A stretch of 64,000 nt of DNA from Adiantum capillus-veneris (Eukaryota > Streptophyta > Polypodiopsida > Polypodiales > Pteridaceae). Below, piece by piece: positions 9,903 through 20,540 of this stretch. The stretch lies in contig CM043970.1 in assembly GCA_014529385.2 (NCBI GenBank), positions 47,393,779-47,457,778 on the forward strand, read 5' to 3'. The notes under the pieces are model-generated. The model saw nothing but the letters and a program-made list of their open reading frames with translations, had not been told where the DNA came from and made no database searches. The first letter of the stretch is position 1; each line of letters starts with the position of its first letter. The position numbers and the translations under genes are program-made.

Positions 9903-10568
9903 GTGCGTGAAAGCAACACAGAGCTTGTCGATATGGCAGAGAAGCGAGACCAAGTACCTGAAGAGGGATCTTCCTCACATGGCACAGAGAAAATTCCTTC
10001 AACTCTTCAAGAAGAGGACAAGTTGTTTAGAACTCAACTGCGTTGTTGCATGGACATGTTTCAGCAGTTGGCTAATAACCCAAGGATGCAGGAATTCTTA
10101 CAGGTTCCGACACAGGGTTTTCAGCCTCATACACAGGGCATGACTGAGCCGTTGCAGGAAAAGGAGATTTCGAATGCGCAGAGGACTCATGATGCTCGAG
10201 GGAAAGCCCTTGTGGTTGAGCAACTAGCGGTGTCCAATGATCCAAAGCAACTTGCTTTAGCTGGACAGGAACCGTTTGTGAATGGTCAAGGGAGCAATGA
10301 ACACGCTATGCGTCAGACCCTTCCATTACCTAATACTTATCTTGGCTATTTTGGAGGTGGTTCAGTGTTTCAAGCTATGGCTGGACCTTCCACAGGTTAT
10401 ATGCCAGGGAATGTGTTCGGGACAATGCAAACAGGCATGGGTAACCCTATGTACGCGAACATGGGTGTCCAACCAGGTTTTCAGGGTGCCTATGGCCAGT
10501 TTCGAGTGCCTGGAACACAATTGGTATGGCTGGTTTTTCGCAGCCATACGTACAAAGTGCAGATATGA
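9903..10568 (+). pseudogene. chromovirus gag, N-terminal segment
   Basis: This 221-codon frame begins just after the leader, with MAEKRDQVPEEG from 9933 as a likely natural start. It is rich in Gly, Met, Gln and Pro (GNVFGTMQTGMGNPMYANMG). It reads up to about 10525, where the frame shifts into the next ORF. Continuity of the Gly/Met-rich composition across the overlap indicates a single-base indel rather than two genes. It should be the disordered N-terminal part of the capsid polyprotein. Confidence 0.7.
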
Positions 10569-13132
10569 CAGGGAAAACAGTTGATGCGAGTGTTGGAATG
10601 AACACTCATGGAGCACCACTGTTACAGGCACCTGTTTATGATAATGTGGCTCCTTTGAGTCAGCCTAAGGATTACAAGGAAGGTGGGCAGGGAGTGAAGT
10701 TTGAAACTTTCAGAGGAACTGAGGACCAATTAAAGGCTTTGACCTTCATACAACAGTTCGATGCAGCTTATGCTGGAGGCAACTTCACGGAATCTTCAAA
10801 GATACGCAAGGCTGCCACTTTCTTGAAAGGGAATGCGCTTCAATGGTGGATCGCATTGTTGAACCAAGGTCAAGCCCCAACAACGTGGGTCCGCTTCAAA
10901 CAACTTTTTGCACCTGCATGGTTGACAAACACTTTTGAAGTGGATGTGATGACGGAATGGCACGAGTTGAATGCTAAACAGTGTGCGAATCTGGAAGAGT
11001 ACAATAAACGGTTTTGGGCCGCACTGTTGCCAGTCACCTCTTACAGGTTTGTGCCTTTGTCAGAACAAATTGAGAAGGACTGTTGCGGATTGCCCAAGAA
11101 AATCAGGGACTACTGCACAAAGACTACTGTCATGCATATGTTTCAATTGATAGAGAATGCAAGAGTGGCCAACAATCTGTCGAAGGGAGATTCCGATGGA
11201 TTTAATAGCCACAAGAAAGGGGCCCAGGGCAAACAGTTTTCAGCCAAGGGCAATGTTGAAGCAAAGCCTTCTGAGTCTCCTGCAAAGAAGCCCTCCACTG
11301 AAGAAGCTGATACATCCAAGAAGCAATCTAAATCTTCTTCGGAACGAGGACGAGGACAAAAAAGGCATTTTTCTGGCAAAACTTTTCAAGAAAGGAAAGC
11401 TCTTAGGGAGGCCAAGAAATGCTACATTTGTGAACAGGAAGAACACTTTGCAAATGAGTGCCCACAGAAGAAGTCACAGGATAAGGATGACAAGTCAGAC
11501 CATAAAGGGAAGAAGCCAAAGCCGAGTGCAGGACTTGTTCCAGATTTGGTTGGAGATCAGCCAAACACAGATGCCATGGAGCTGTGCAGATCTTGGGGCA
11601 AAGTTAGAGACCAGACAGTGCTGGTTTTCTTTGATCCAGGAGCCCGTGCAAATTTCATATCACCAGAATTGGCATCAAAGTTGGGCATTCGTGCGGAGGA
11701 GATGGGTATGACAGGCGAAGCAGGTTTGGCATGCCCAGGACATTCAGAGCCTGTTACTCCCATTCTAGGAAAGCTTCGTCTACACATTCAGAGCTATGTG
11801 GATGCGGAAGAATTTCATATTATGCCGCTTGAGGGCTGTGATGTGTTATTGGGTATCCCATGGTGTTACAGGTTGCATGCTATGGTGGATACTTACAACA
11901 AAAAGATTACCCTTGTACATAGAGGAAAGACTCATGTCCTTGATGTAAAGCTTAAAGGCGAGTCTGTTCCAGTTGTTTCTGCTTCTACTATTTCATCTGT
12001 AATAAAGAATCATCTTTCTGCGTACTTGATCTTTGCAAAAGAAGTACCTCAAGTTGTATCTAATTTGTCTACCTTAGATAAAGACAGGTCAACTTTTTTG
12101 AGTGGTTTCAGTGATTGTTTTTTGGACTCTTTGCCAGGGGAGTTACCTCCTGAGAGACCTGAGGATCATACTATAGATCTTGTGCCAGGTTCTAGTCCAC
12201 CGAATAGACCACCATACAGGGTTAGTGAAGCCCAGAAAAAAGAGATTATGGGTCACGTAAACGAGCTTTTAGAGAAGGGGGGGCTGATTCAGCCCAGTTC
12301 ATCCCCTTTTTGTTTGCCTGTACTCTTAGTGCAGAAGAAGGATGGTTCATGGCGCATGTGCATTGACTATCACGCCTTGAATAAGAATACTATCAAGAAC
12401 AGGTTCCCCATACCGAGGATAGATGACATTCTTGATCCGCTTGAGGGAGCGTCATTGTTTACAAGAATAGACCTAAAGAGCGTGTATCGTCAGATACGCA
12501 TTAGACCAGAAGATGTCCATAAGACTGCGTTCAGGACAACATTTGGTCTCTATGAGTTTCTTGTCATGCCATTTGGTCTCACAAATGATCCTGCCACATT
12601 TAATAGAATGATGGACAGAATTTTTAGACCACATAGAAACTTCGTGGGTACCTTCTTTGATGACATGATTGTCTACTCAAAGTCTGAAGAGGAGCATAGG
12701 GATCACTTGACCGCAGTTTTCAATGAGCTACGCAAGAATAGGCTACTCATTAATGCGAAGAAAAGTGAGTTCTTTTTGCAAGAGATTCACTTCCTTGGGC
12801 ACATTGTTTCAAAGGATGGGGTACGCATGGATCCCGCTAAAGTGGAAGCAATTAGGTCATGGCCAGACTTGAAGTCCGTACATGACATTCGAAGCTTTCT
12901 AGGCTTCTATTCCTACTACAGGAGGTTCATCCAAAATTTTGCTGAGATTGCTTCTCCACTCCATGCACTGCAAGGAAAAGGAGTTACTTTCAAGTGGACA
13001 GCCAAGGAAATTTTAGCGTTCAAACACTTGGAAGAGAAGCTGACTTCAGATCCGGTAATTATTTTGCCAGATCTTTCTAAACCTTTGTGGTTCAATGTGA
13101 TGCGTGTGGCCATAGTCTTGGTGCAGTTCTAA
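10526..13132 (+). pseudogene. chromovirus gag-protease-reverse transcriptase segment
   Basis: This is an 868-codon frame. The gag capsid block (RKAATFLKGNALQWW) is near residues 92-106. A CX2CX4HX4C zinc knuckle spans residues 299-312. The protease site reads FFDPGAR (Asp370), where retropepsins have D-S/T-G, so the Pro probably inactivates it. RT is at about 590-800 with catalytic FFDDM (Asp712/713). Two other conserved RT positions look altered: DLKSVYRQ, usually GY or GYH, and GLTNDPATF, usually NAP. The frame ends at 13132 shortly after a frameshift near 13085, where RNase H begins in another frame. Gag and pol are in one frame here, as in many plant chromoviruses. Confidence 0.88.
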
Positions 13133-14505
13133 TGCAGAATGGCCGAGTAGTCGCATATGAGAGCAAAATTCTTTTGAAGACTGAAAGGAACTTGCAAGTC
13201 TATGAGAAAGAATTGCTGGCAGTAATTCATGCTCTCACTAGTTGGAAACACTATTTGCTAGGGGCTGATTTTGTTGTCCAAACGGATCATCAAACCTTGC
13301 GATATTTTCTTACACAAACGAAGTTGTCTGAGAAGCACATGCGATGGGCAAACATCTTGTCAATGTTCCATTTTCAGATTGTGCATGTGCAAGGGAAAAA
13401 GAACGTGGTCGCTGATGCGTTGTCACGAAAGCCCCTAATTTCAGCAGTGTCAATTCCGTACCATTGTGAACTAGACGAAATGAAGACACAATATGCTGAA
13501 GATTCAGATTTTGCAAGGATCTATGACCAGCTTGTTGATGGGCAACATCATGAGCACTATAGGCTTAAGAATGACTTTCTCATGATGCATGGAAAGTTAT
13601 GCGTCACTAAACAGTTACGGCCAAAGATTTTGATGAAAAGTCATGCTCCACCTTATGCTGGGCATCGTGGAATTGATGCGACAGTGAAAGGGGTTGAGGC
13701 ATTCTTCTATTGGCCAGCTTTGCGTCAAGATGTTGACACATTTGTAAGATCATGCTTAGTTTGCCAAAAAGTCAAATTTGACAGACAAAAGCAACCGGGA
13801 TTGTTGCAGCCATTGCCGATCCCTGATAGGCCATGGGAAAGTATAGCAATGGACTTTATCTTTGATCTTCCAAGGACGCAAACAGGAAATGATGGGATTT
13901 GGACTATCATTTGTAGGTTCAGTAAGCAGGCCCATTTCATTCTTGTTAGGAAGAAGATAAAGCCAGAACACATGGTCAAGATATTCATGAGCAATATCTT
14001 TAAATATCATGGGATGCCTCAGTCAATTGTCAGTGACAGGGATCCACGTATGACGAGTCTTTTCTGGAAGGCATTGTTTGAGAACATGGGCACTACGCTC
14101 AAGTTCTCTTCTTCGTTTCATCCGCAAACTGATGGACAGTCAGAAGAGGCAAATTCTATTATCTTGGACCTGCTCAAATGTTATGTCTCAGAGCACAAGG
14201 CAACTTGGGAACACCATCTCCCATTGGTTGAATATGCTTACAATAATACTGTGCATACGTCAACAGGTAAGGCACCATTTGAGATAGTGGAAGGAGGAAA
14301 GAAAGTCCCGCCCATTTTGCAGACTAAGGACAAGATATTTGAGGCAGACAAGTATGTGCAAGATATGGATGAAACATACAGGAAGATAAAGATTGCTCTT
14401 GAGAAGACTCAGGCTAAGCAAAAGAAAGCTGCTGATCCTCACCGTCCTGAACTTGTATTTTCACTTGGTGATTGGGTACTTTTGCGCTTTGAAAAGGCAA
14501 GTTAA
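13087..14505 (+). pseudogene. chromovirus RNase H and integrase segment
   Basis: This is a 472-codon frame. RNase H starts with QCDACGHSLGAVL, and TDHQTLRYF and VADALSRK follow. Integrase has the HHCC finger (AGHRG...CLVCQ) and the D,D35E core: Asp256 in AMDFIFD, Asp317 in VSDRD and Glu353 in DGQSEEAN. The D-E spacing is exactly 35. All three catalytic residues are present. The frame is lost near 14500 in an A/G-rich stretch and reading continues in the chromodomain ORF. Confidence 0.88.
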
Positions 14506-14528
14506 GGAAAAGGAAAGGCAAGAAACGC

Positions 14529-14924
14529 TTGTTTCCTAAGCTCAGTATGCGATATTATGGTCCTTTTCAGATTTCAAAAAAGATCAGCGATGTCGCTTAC
14601 AGGTTAAAGCTACCAGAAGGCTGGAAAATACATAATGCTTTTCATGTCAACCTTCTAAGGCCCTTTGTTGGTGATGTGCCAGAGAATATGCTTGATGAGG
14701 AACAACCCGAAGTGGAAGAATTGGATGAAATCCTTGTTCCTGAACAGATATTGGCACATAAAGAAAGAAAGGTTAGAGGAAAAGTTGCAAGACGCTATTT
14801 GGTGAAGTTCAAGAACTATCCATCGTTAGATGCCAAATGGATGGAAGAGTCTGAATTGGTTGATTCACCTCAGCTATTGCAATTGTATCTTGAAGCCTTT
14901 CAGATGGAACCCACAGTGACTTGA
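14529..14924 (+). pseudogene. chromovirus integrase C-terminus with chromodomain
   Basis: It begins KLSMRYYGPFQISKKI, the integrase C-terminal SH3-like module that follows the catalytic core, and continues through HNAFHVNLLRPF. Residues about 75-125 form a chromodomain: ILAHKERKVRGK, then YLVKFKNYPSLDAKWM and a C-terminal helix. Chromodomains on integrase are known to direct insertion to marked chromatin. The ORF ends TGA at 14922-14924, about 290 bp before the 3' LTR. Confidence 0.88.
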
Positions 14925-15212
14925 TGCAGCCTTTTTGGAGCAAGGCAAGAGCATGGTTCATGATGCTCAAAAGAGTAGTTAAGCAATTGTATCTACTCTT
15001 TCCATACAGAATTTAGCTAGAGAAGTTTGTGCTCATGAGTACACTAGAAGACTTCTATGCTTGATATATGTGTCGTAGCCAGGTTGGTGGGATTGTTTAA
15101 TCGTCCAACGCTACATTTCCGGAAGCATGTATATCTTGGATTCCCATCATAGAATATATGTGATATCAGGAGATATCCGCATGTATTATTGGCATGCAAG
15201 CGAGGTGGGGTG
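14925..15212 (+). other. 3' untranslated leader to LTR with polypurine tract
   Basis: No ORF is seen. The last bases before the 3' LTR (15200-15212, GCGAGGTGGGGTG) are purine-rich and fit the plus-strand primer. Confidence 0.6.
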
Positions 15213-16631
15213 TGTCACCAGGAGGTGTATTTTTCCTGTTGCCTTCCGTAAATAAGTATTAGATATATTTATTTTATTTTTACTTGTTTGTCTCGGAACC
15301 CTTGAAAAGGTGCAAGTGGACATTGCATGGCCAGTGTGAAACGGCTGCAGCCAAATGGGTTTCTCACATCGGGGATCTAGGTCGGTCAGACAGGGACTGC
15401 CCGGGCCAGTTAGCACTGAATTCTGATGAGTATGGAAGCTCGTGTGCGCCAAACTGGAATTTGGGCCACTCGTCAAGTCACTGCAACTTTATAAGTTGAA
15501 AGGGGCCAGTAAATTAACCCGCATTGTAGATGTTGGTCAAATGGTAGTCTTCAATGATGGTCAGGAGACCGATAGGGACGCCATGGAAGCATCTCCTAAA
15601 ATTTAGGGAACTGCTATTTTTGACCGGAAAATGTGTTCGCGTCATTAGCTCTGGAATGACAAGGGGAACATTTTATTGCTCTGCTGCCAAGTCAACTGAC
15701 GCACCAGTTGAGATATTTTTAGCAGGGAAAGCCCAAACTCGAAAACTGGGCGACGTGTCAGCCTGTGAGCGATTCTGCCACTCTGGGAGGCAAAAACGAG
15801 CTGCATATCAACAAAGGGGGCACCATTTTCAGCCTCAAGTGGATTGTAGCAGGTACAGAAGCTATGGAAAGCTTACCTTGCCCTCTATGCACAGTATGGT
15901 GACGGGAGTGATGCCCCGCACGCTACATACTGCTCTCTTTCTCCCCTACGTACAATATGTTATGCCCCACTAGTGGGCTTCTCATTTGACCTATGTACAG
16001 CTGTGGGGAAATATGCTTTCATGCCGAGGCAAGAGCCTCTTTGCACAGGAACCGGTGTAGCTAGCTGCTGCACCAAAGCAGGTCCACGAGAGGGTGATAA
16101 CCTCTCGATTGCGCAGTAAATTCAGCACTGTTTGCTTGCTGTTTTTACTCTGTTTTGAGACTGTTTTGTGCCCGGGATGCTTCCAGAATCAAGGGGCACC
16201 AAGCCCAAGGTGCAGGGAACAGTGTAGGGACCGTCATGTGCCCAAATCAGGTCAAAAACAGGACTGAACCAGAAATTACAGCGACCTGGAATTTAATGTT
16301 TTGTGCTCCCGACTGAGGGATAACGCCAGTGGGATAGAGTCCTGAGCTTGGAAACTGATTCGGATTAATTTCGGTACCGTTATGCTGCCGACTGGAGCGT
16401 ACTAGCTGGATGCAGGTGTTATCTTCCAGGGACTCTCTTTTTGTAATTCCCTCTCTCTAAATTAAAGAAATACCGAAAGGGGCGCCAGTCTTTGGGGCTT
16501 ACAGGGTGTCGGTCTCGTGTGCGCAGTGACATTCTAGTCGTTGGACGCAACTGTGTTCTCTTCCGTGCTCTGTGTAAAGTTAACAGGTAATTGAAATAGT
16601 ACCGCCCTCTACGTTGTATAGGCCGGTTATA
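15213..16631 (+). repeat. 3' LTR of chromovirus
   Basis: It is 1419 bp, collinear with 8409-9847. The 20-bp length difference is explained by a 13-bp loss between two CTGCCGA repeats (about 16390) and a 7-bp loss at about 16566. Confidence 0.92.
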
Positions 16632-17012
16632 CCTTCTGTCAGTCTTGCTGAGAAGGTGCACTCCAAGTTGCTAGAACTTCTACCTCCTCTACTGAAAAGT
16701 GCTAGCGCTAGGTTTCATAGTGACTTAGCAAATTTGCCCTACTCACTTTTTCAAAAAAAGTCACTTATTAATAAATAAGTGAAAAATGTGTATTTTGGGA
16801 AAAATGGTTCAATGCACTGTAAAATGCTCATGATGGGTATTTAATGTCATGTTGATGATCATGTTTTGTCCAGAGGATATGCAACTACTCTAAGTTCCTG
16901 GACATGCACGGCCTGCTCACAGGCTCACAAAGGTGCAAGAATACTTCCTCAGCTGACCTGAATCCTAGACCTGAGATAGCTTGTCCACATGCACATAGGG
17001 TTAGATGTGTGC
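16632..17012 (+). repeat. right arm of large inverted repeat, second part
   Basis: It continues the reverse complement of the left arm (down to about 6440). Shared blocks include AATAAGTGAAAAATGT, GCACTGTAAAATGC and CTGGACATGCACGGCCTGC. It ends in GTGTGCGTGACA followed by a GT microsatellite. Confidence 0.6.
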
Positions 17013-17700
17013 GTGACATTGTGTGTGTGTACTTTGTGTGTGTGTACACGTGTGTGTGTGTGTCCTTCAGTTTTAGGCCCCTCGATAAACTTTATAAGTT
17101 GGTATTTCTATGTTTCTTCTTCTTCGTCTTCTAGGTTTTAGGCTCCTCGATCGGTTGCTACAAAAATCAATCTAAGTTAATTCAAGACCAAAAGGTCTAG
17201 ATGATCACAACTGCAAATACCACATAGAGAGAACTGAGCATGGCACCAAGGATTTTGGCTTTGACCAAGAGATTGGCGTGGACCACCTTTCTAGGGAGAG
17301 AGAGTCAGAGGCAAGCCAAACGCACGCATTGGACCGACACGTCTATGACCTTGACACAAAAACCCTAACCCTAAAACCTGTCACACACCAACTTCTAAAA
17401 TCAAAGCAATCGTCCTCGATTGACCGGTATCTTAGCCAATGCATGTAAAAAGTATTAAATCTTGCTTGGATGTCGATCACACACCCAAGATCTAGCCAAT
17501 GCCTATAAAAGGTCATTAGATTCTGCTTGTGCTGCGTGCACACACCCAAGATCATAATCTTAATTGTAATCATAAATCGTACAAAAGAATTCTCAGTTCA
17601 TCATCAATCTTTATTCATACTTTCTTTCCTTCGATCCATGATTCTTAGTCTGCCATCGCTCGTTAAATAGCTTGGTTACCAAAGTTCAACACCAACTCTT
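17013..17700 (+). other. non-coding stretch with duplicated promoter-like module
   Basis: There is no credible ORF. It starts with a GT microsatellite (17020-17070). Two diverged tandem copies of about 60 bp (17434-17493 and 17492-17553) both end CACACACCCAAGATC. The second has TATAAAAG at about 17506 while the first has TGTAAAAA. This resembles an LTR U3/R region. Confidence 0.4.
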
Positions 17701-17739
17701 TGTTCTTTTGCTTCAATTGGATGATTCGTCTGGAGTCAA

Positions 17740-18538
17740 AACGGGCATGATAATGGCATGCCTAGTAGAACATCACATCCTTCCAAATCCATAATGTAGA
17801 GGTCACCCGAATCTGTAAATGTATGAACTTAAGGTCGCAGTGATCCGATCAACAGTGTTAATGATGTGCACGTTCCATTAGCCATTTGTGCTTCAATTTG
17901 TGTCCCTTCAGCATATTCTTCAATACCTAATCTTGTAGCTAATGCTGAGGCGATAAAATTTTGCATAGAGCCAAATTTGAAGAGGAGAAGGGCATCTTGA
18001 TCTTTGACTTTTCCCATAGCTTTACATGGCAAGCATCAACGGTAGGAGCACCTATCAAGTCAGAAATCAATCCAATTGAAGGTTGGGACTCCTTTTATCC
18101 TGTGCTTTCATATGTGAAGGGTCTTTTGTTATTGGGGCTTTCTAGGCAGTCCCAAGCAATATGACAGTGAAGGCCACATTTGTAACACCTTCCTTCTATT
18201 CGATATCGTGCCATTTCTTCAAGAGTCAACCGTCTACTAGATATATCGATCATTGTGCTAGTTTACGGTTGTGGGGAATCTTGGACGAAGGATTGACGAT
18301 TTGGGTTTCTCTTGTGAGAAGATGTCAGTGAGCACCAGTTCTTTCTTCATAATGTGATATCCTACTCTTGCAATCTCTACACAAATAGAAAGAGCTTCCA
18401 AAATTATTAATTTTACACGCTGAAATTCTTTGTTGAAAGCCCTAATTTTCCAAAATTGTCAAAATCAAAATCCCTTCACGTCAATGCGTAGGGCTCGTCA
18501 AGAGGATCAACTAAGAATCGTCTTAGCTTTGATACCTC
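17740..18538 (-). pseudogene. second minus-strand gypsy remnant: gag zinc knuckle and protease
   Basis: On the minus strand, a CX2CX4HX4C knuckle (CYKCGLHCHIAWDC, 18146-18187) is preceded by TLEEMARYRIEGR. Downstream, 18032-17829 encodes a protease-like stretch with LLFKFGSMQNFIASALATRLGI. The Asp-Ser/Thr-Gly triad reads KFGS, so the catalytic Asp is gone. The order matches gag-protease of chromoviruses, with stops between. RT is not visible. Confidence 0.65.
18526..18537 (-). other. primer-binding site (initiator-Met type, degenerate)
   Basis: The minus strand reads AGGTATCAAAGC one base after the LTR end TGTTACA, the same arrangement as at 2535-2547. Confidence 0.6.
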
Positions 18539-19115
18539 TGTAACAAGCTTGGACACCCAAGTGAGAAATCAATACCGTCACACGAACATAATTGCAATAA
18601 ATGAACTTGAATAGAGAGAGAGAGAGAGAGAGAGACGACACGAAGCGGCGGAGTTCCGCTTCCAGATGCACTGCCCCAAAGAGTGGTGCCCCTTTTCGGT
18701 ATTTCTCTCTTGATTGATGATCACGAAGTACAATGGCTGAGGTTTAGAAATTTGAATATGTGAAGGATCAAATTCATCTTTTGCAGCATACATGGGTTTA
18801 ACAGCAGTGAGTCCGACAAAGAGGACAGTGTTCCACTGACTAGCCAATTCCGGGAACATGCGGAGCACTCCAATCCTAAGAGGGAATGGAGAGAACCAAC
18901 GAAGATTCCAACGGGAGCGAGCCTCCTTTTGAGGAATCAAGAGAGGATCACAACAAGTTTTCGACAGGGACTCTCGACAAGATGGAGTAAAAACGTCAAT
19001 GCTAGGTTGACACATGAGCAAAATGAATGATCAAGAACTTCAAGGACCCGAACAAAATGAAGTATTTAAAGAATCACCTACTTGATGAGCTTCACTCTCG
19101 ATGGAAGGATGTCGT
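18539..19115 (-). repeat. LTR fragment of second minus-strand gypsy remnant
   Basis: It starts next to the PBS and contains GAGACGACACG and the shared conserved block (18672-18708, diverged). It runs up to the solo LTR insertion at 19116. The 147-codon minus-strand ORF across it (18578-19021) includes the LTR motif itself and is not convincing as a gene. Confidence 0.5.
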
Positions 19116-20142
19116 TGTCACGTGCAGCGGAGGAGAATAAGGATTTGTTCGGATCTAGTACTCCGCACACAAACACAAGGGTTGCTTTACTTCACTTGAA
19201 GAACTGAATCGAACTAAAAGAAAGAGAGAGAGAGAGAGAAGAGACGACACAAGGATGTCGGGTCCCAACCCTCAAGGGCCCCCTTGCTCTATTGCCAGAG
19301 CAAGTACCTTTCTTTATTCTTGCACAAATGCTACTACAATGACTAAATGTTGAGATGTTGATGCTAATGGGTACTGATGCTGGGTATTGGGTACTGAGGT
19401 ATTGAAGGGGTATTAAGGTACTGAGGTTCTATGTCAAAGACGATGATGTCGATGACGAGGTGCTGATGGTCTATGTCAATGACGATGATGTCGACGACGG
19501 GTACTGCGGGTTCTATGTCGAAGACAGGGAGGTCGACGACGAGGTCTATGTCGAAGACAATGAAGTCGACGACGAGGTACTAAGGGTCTTTGTCGACAAC
19601 AGTATTGTGTCAAAGATAGTGAAGTCGACGACGGTTCTGTGTCGAAGACGGTGAAGTCGACGACAGGGTCTATGTCGAGGACGAGGAAGTCGACAACGGT
19701 TCTGTGTCGAAGACGGGGAGGTCGATGACGGGTGCTATGGCTAGAACTGAACGCACTGAGGTACTAAGGTCAACTGGGCTCCCCAAAACACTGGCTGATG
19801 TTGGCGCTCACTCCTTTGCCCTTTCTGGTTGAGATCGATGTCCCCTTTATAGGTGGCATTGGCTGGGTCGAGCAGGCTTAGGAGAAGTCCACGGTTCAAT
19901 TAAATTACCCCTAAGTTCACTTAGTAAATTAAATGTCCACTTAAGCATGGGTTCACGCGGTCAAACGCCTACATGCTGAAAATGCTTTACTGTGCAAGAG
20001 AGGGTAATGCAACTACAACCAGCCTGGACATGCACGTCCTGCTAGAGGCTCACAAAGTGCCAGGCTTAGTCCTACGCTAAGACTGACGCTAGACCATGGC
20101 AGAAGCGTGTTCACGTGGCGCAAGTGAAGTGCGCACGTGACA
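19116..20142 (+). mobile_element. solo LTR with GTCGT target-site duplication
   Basis: The 1027-bp unit starts TGTCACGTGCAGCGG and ends GCGCACGTGACA, with 7-bp perfect terminal inverted repeats (TGTCACG/CGTGACA). GTCGT flanks it at 19111-19115 and 20143-20147. It belongs to the same family as the inverted-repeat arms at 6.4-8.4 and 16.6-17.0 kb and lies in the same orientation as the right arm. Confidence 0.8.
19425..19735 (+). repeat. GTCGACGAC-rich minisatellite inside solo LTR
   Basis: Roughly 36-bp units containing TATGTCGAAGAC and GTCGACGACG recur about seven times with variation. In one frame they encode YVED-EVDDEV-type acidic repeats (19460-19654), which I regard as incidental. The related inverted-repeat arms have a shorter GAC/GTCGAC block here. 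Confidence 0.6.
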
Positions 20143-20149
20143 GTCGTCC

Positions 20150-20540
20150 ACTCACCTAAGCCGGCCATGAAGGCCAAAGCCACGTATAGAACAGCCTTTG
20201 ACGAAGCTCTTGACCAAAAGATCAATCAAATAATGAAAACAAAAAAGCACTCTCAAAAGAAAAGCAAGTCAGAGGACTATCCTATACCCCAACTAGAAAT
20301 GGACTCTCGACGTGGCTAGTGATACAAGAAGCATGTTTGCTTCAAGGATGATCCCAATTCTTCTTCGTCTTCGACGACTCTTCGTCTCAAACAATTCATC
20401 TTCCTCTAATTTCAACGAGGATGAGAAGAGGCGGAAGCAGTGGAAAAAGACCAAGAAAAGCAAGAGAAGAAAATCCCGAAAGAAGTCTATAAAGCACAGA
20501 AAGCAATCTAGCACTTCAGAGGATGATACCTTGTCCTAAG
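20150..20540 (+). pseudogene. plus-strand gypsy gag-like N-terminal fragment
   Basis: The frame reads FDEALDQKINQIMK and KKHSQKKSKSEDYP, then a serine run and a basic stretch (DEKRRKQWKKTKKSKRRK). The order and composition match the gag N-terminus at 2310-1780, which has VDTRIAQI, TKKHGKKQKKD, serines and a basic run. No other domain follows. Similarity is modest. Confidence 0.35.

Larger units (their letters stand above)
8409..16631 (+). mobile_element. full-length Ty3/gypsy chromovirus inserted in the inverted-repeat arm
   Basis: Two direct LTRs (8409-9847 and 15213-16631) enclose gag, protease, RT, RNase H, integrase and a C-terminal chromodomain, the order of Metaviridae chromoviruses. 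The LTRs differ by about 14 substitutions, mostly transitions, plus 13-bp and 7-bp deletions in the 3' copy. Flanks are CCTTA before and CCTTC after, a one-mismatch 5-bp duplication. The interrupted arm matches its partner on both sides of the insertion, which independently fixes the ends. Three frameshifts break the coding region. Confidence 0.92.

Noticed and set aside
18578-19021. 147-codon minus-strand ORF
   Set aside because: Overlaps the LTR and its conserved block; contains GA-repeat translation; no domain.
19460-19654. Acidic repeat protein
   Set aside because: Falls inside a solo LTR minisatellite; no start context or conservation evidence.
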